Below, in pieces: positions 13,806 through 15,695 of a DNA stretch of 15,695 bases; the first letter of the stretch is position 1; every line of letters begins with the position of its first letter. Below the pieces are notes generated by a model. It saw only the letters and a list, made by a program, of their open reading frames with translations. It did not search any database and was not told the DNA's origin. The DNA is from Oxalobacteraceae bacterium UBA6704 (GTDB lineage: Bacteria > Pseudomonadota > Gammaproteobacteria > Burkholderiales > Burkholderiaceae_D): assembly GCA_002454505.1 (NCBI GenBank), contig DKJA01000173.1, positions 1-15,695 of the forward strand, written 5' to 3'. The position numbers and the translations under genes are program-made.

Positions 13806-13808
13806 GCC

Positions 13809-14612
13809 ATGTGGATCGACACCCACTGCCACCTGGATGCGCGCGAGTTCGGCGGCGATTCGCTGGGCGTTGCCGCGCGCGCGCTGGAAAAGGATGTGGG
13901 CATGATTGTCATTCCCGCCATCGACCGCGCCAACTGGCCGGCGGTGCGGGACCTGGCGGCCAATGCGCCGAACGCCTCCTACGCGATCGGCATCCATCCG
14001 ATCTGCGTGCCGAAGGCCACCGACGACGACCTGGTGGCGATGCGTGAAGCCGTCCGCGCGGCGATGGACGATCCCCGTTTCGTCGCGATCGGCGAAGTGG
14101 GGCTGGACTTCTTCCTCCCCGAACTGTGCGAGCCGGCGATGCGCGACAAGCAGATCCATTATTTTCGCGAGCAGCTGAAGATCGCCCGCGAATTCGGCCT
14201 GCCGATCCTGACGCACGTGCGCAAGTCGCAGGATCAGGTGCTGAAACACGTGCGGCAGATTCCGCCGGCCGGCGGCATCGCCCATGCCTTCAATGGCAGC
14301 TTCCAGCAGGCGCAGGGCTACATCGACATCGGCTTCAAGCTGGGCTTCGGCGGCAACCTGACCTTTACGCGCGCCTTGCAGATACGGCGGCTGGCGGAGC
14401 AGTTGCCGCTGTCCGCCATCGTCATGGAAACGGATGCGCCGGACATTGCGCCGCAGTGGCTGCATCCCGGCGTCAACACGCCGGACCAAGTGCCGGGCAT
14501 CGCCGAAGTGCTGGCACAACTGCGCGGTATCCCGCTTGAGGAACTGCAAAGCGCCACCACCGCGAATGCGCATAGTGTTATGCCTCGGCTGCGCGGGCTG
14601 ATGCCGGGCTAG
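13809..14612 (+). CDS. tatD: TatD-family metal-dependent hydrolase/deoxyribonuclease
   Basis: 267 aa, standard TatD length. The metal-binding set is complete: His6 and His8 in DTHCHLD, Glu96 in IGEVGLDF, His136 in LTHVRKS, His159 in IAHAFNGS and Asp209 in METDAPD. The gene starts 3 bp after the lolD stop with GGAG 7 nt upstream, and so belongs to the lol transcription unit. TatD proteins are cytoplasmic 3'-5' exonucleases linked to DNA repair; which paralogue (TatD, YcfH or YjjV) this represents is uncertain, although YcfH-like genes also lie near lol genes in some proteobacteria. Confidence 0.93.
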   Translation: MWIDTHCHLDAREFGGDSLGVAARALEKDVGMIVIPAIDRANWPAVRDLAANAPNASYAIGIHPICVPKATDDDLVAMREAVRAAMDDPRFVAIGEVGLDFFLPELCEPAMRDKQIHYFREQLKIAREFGLPILTHVRKSQDQVLKHVRQIPPAGGIAHAFNGSFQQAQGYIDIGFKLGFGGNLTFTRALQIRRLAEQLPLSAIVMETDAPDIAPQWLHPGVNTPDQVPGIAEVLAQLRGIPLEELQSATTANAHSVMPRLRGLMPG

Positions 14613-14651
14613 TTCACGGTACGCGCCGCCGATCTTCCTCGGGAGGACGGC

Positions 14652-15695
14652 ATGCGCAGCGCGATTCTTGCCTTTGTGTGCGGTGCCGCGTTGCTGCAGA
14701 CGCGGGCGTTTCTGCCTTCCTATTCCCTTTATATCTTGCTGGTGCTGGTGCTTTTGGCGCTCGTGGTGATTCGTACACGCGGGTGGCTGCGTCGTTCGCT
14801 GATGCTGGCTTGCAGTCTGGCGGCCGGCTTCTACTGGGCGGCCTTGCTGGCGTCGCACGCGCTGGCGCCGTCGCTCGCCAAAGCCGACGAGGGGCGCGAT
14901 GTCATCATCGTCGGTGTCATCGACAATCTGCCGAACATTACGGCGCAAGGTACCCGGTTCAATCTGTCGGTTGAACAGGTTATCGCACCCGTTGACATGT
15001 TCGTGCCGCCGCGCGTGGCATTGTCCTGGTACTCGGGCTTTCGCGATCAGGTGGCGGTGGTGCCGGACCTGCGTCCGGGCGAGCGTTGGCGCCTGAAGGT
15101 GCGGCTGCAACGGCCGCATGGGAACGCGAATCCGCATGGCTTCGATTATGAGCTTTGGCTGCTGGAGCAGGGGGGTCGTGCTACCGGGTATGTCCGTGCC
15201 GAGGGAAAGAACGAGCGGCTGGACGGGTTCGTGTTCGGCATATCGAACATCGTCGAGCGCACGCGTTACGCCTTGCGTGCGAAAATTTTGCGCGCACTGG
15301 CCGGCCGCGAGTATGCGGGCGTGATCGTGGCGCTTGTCGTCGGCGACCAGCGTGCCATCGATCAGTCGGACTGGCAGGTGTTCAACCGCACGGGGATCAG
15401 TCATCTGGTGTCGATCTCGGGCCTGCATATCACGATGATTGCGGGCTTGGTGGCCTGGAGCGTGTCGGCGCTGTGGCGGCGGTCCTTCTTTGTCCGCCAT
15501 GCGCAGCTGCCGCTGATGCTGCCGGCGCAGAAGGTCGCTGCGCTGGCCGGTATGCTGGCTGCGCTGCTGTATGTGCTGCTTGCCGGCTTCGGCGTACCTG
15601 CGCAGCGCACGCTGTACATGCTGTGCGTCGTCGCGCTGGCCACGTGGACGGATCGGCTGGCCAGCGTGTCGCACGTGCTGGCGCTGGCCGCGGGC
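14652..15695 (+). CDS. comEC: ComEC/Rec2 DNA-uptake channel, amino-terminal part (runs off the window)
   Basis: 348 codons are visible with no stop before the window edge. GGAGG lies 5 nt upstream of the ATG at 14652. Residues about 3-70 hold two or three membrane segments; residues about 75-215 form the soluble OB-like DUF4131 domain with RPGERWRLKVRLQRPHG.NPHGFDYE. The ComEC hallmark FNRTGISHLVSISGLHITMIAGL begins near residue 243, and AGFGVPAQRTLYM follows further on. ComEC is the inner-membrane channel that carries transforming single-stranded DNA into the cytoplasm. The metallo-beta-lactamase-like C-terminal domain would lie beyond the window. It is 39 bp after tatD and probably part of the same transcript. 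Confidence 0.95.
   Translation, partial: MRSAILAFVCGAALLQTRAFLPSYSLYILLVLVLLALVVIRTRGWLRRSLMLACSLAAGFYWAALLASHALAPSLAKADEGRDVIIVGVIDNLPNITAQGTRFNLSVEQVIAPVDMFVPPRVALSWYSGFRDQVAVVPDLRPGERWRLKVRLQRPHGNANPHGFDYELWLLEQGGRATGYVRAEGKNERLDGFVFGISNIVERTRYALRAKILRALAGREYAGVIVALVVGDQRAIDQSDWQVFNRTGISHLVSISGLHITMIAGLVAWSVSALWRRSFFVRHAQLPLMLPAQKVAALAGMLAALLYVLLAGFGVPAQRTLYMLCVVALATWTDRLASVSHVLALAAG

Noticed and set aside
10475..15674. Very long open frames on the minus strand opposite the lol-tatD-comEC genes (10475-12949 and 12990-15674)
   Set aside because: They mirror strongly conserved plus-strand genes with intact active-site motifs, and their translations are rich in His, Arg, Gln and Asp without domain structure, as expected of antisense shadows in GC-rich DNA.
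1..15695. CRISPR arrays, tRNA or rRNA genes, complete insertion sequences
   Set aside because: No regularly spaced repeats, cloverleaf-like segments, rRNA signatures or transposase frames were seen while reading both strands.

Overview
The window is GC-rich, densely coding DNA from a Gram-negative bacterium. Gene content (lolC/E-lolD-tatD-comEC order, an RpfE-type protein next to recJ, a LivF tail) and protein style suggest a betaproteobacterium of the Oxalobacteraceae, such as Massilia or Duganella. This placement is by family resemblance only; no search was run.

Layout, left to right. Positions 1-47 hold the last codons of a branched-chain amino-acid ABC transporter ATPase (LivF-like). A LysR regulator (139-1050, +) converges on a glutathione S-transferase (1087-1755, -). 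Next, on the minus strand, come a short orphan 3' end of a DUF817 gene (1918-1989) and a large secreted PQQ-type sugar dehydrogenase with a ricin-like lectin domain and two fibronectin III domains (2006-4096). Then come an intact DUF817 membrane protein (4258-5097), a DUF2288 protein (5113-5430), a RES-domain toxin (5443-6144) and its MbcA/ParS/Xre-type antitoxin (6145-6582). The last four have gaps of 0, 12 and 15 nt and read like one operon from a good promoter at 6604-6632. An uncharacterised protein (6755-7624, +) diverges from it. recJ (7649-9343) and an RpfE-type protein (9354-10391) form a minus-strand pair that looks leaderless. From 10544 to the right edge runs a plus-strand cluster: two very similar lipoprotein-release permeases, the LolD ATPase, a TatD-family nuclease and the start of comEC.

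The most interesting region is 1918-4330. The last 24 codons of the DUF817 gene occur twice in direct orientation, 2340 bp apart (63 of 72 bases identical), and the sugar dehydrogenase gene lies between. Each copy contains perfect 9-bp inverted arms around an 8-nt spacer. This is the geometry expected when a cassette enters the 3' end of a gene and displaces the original end, but no integrase is present, so the mechanism is inference. The toxin-antitoxin pair fused to DUF2288 and DUF817 genes is a second candidate for an undescribed functional unit. The rest is ordinary housekeeping content.
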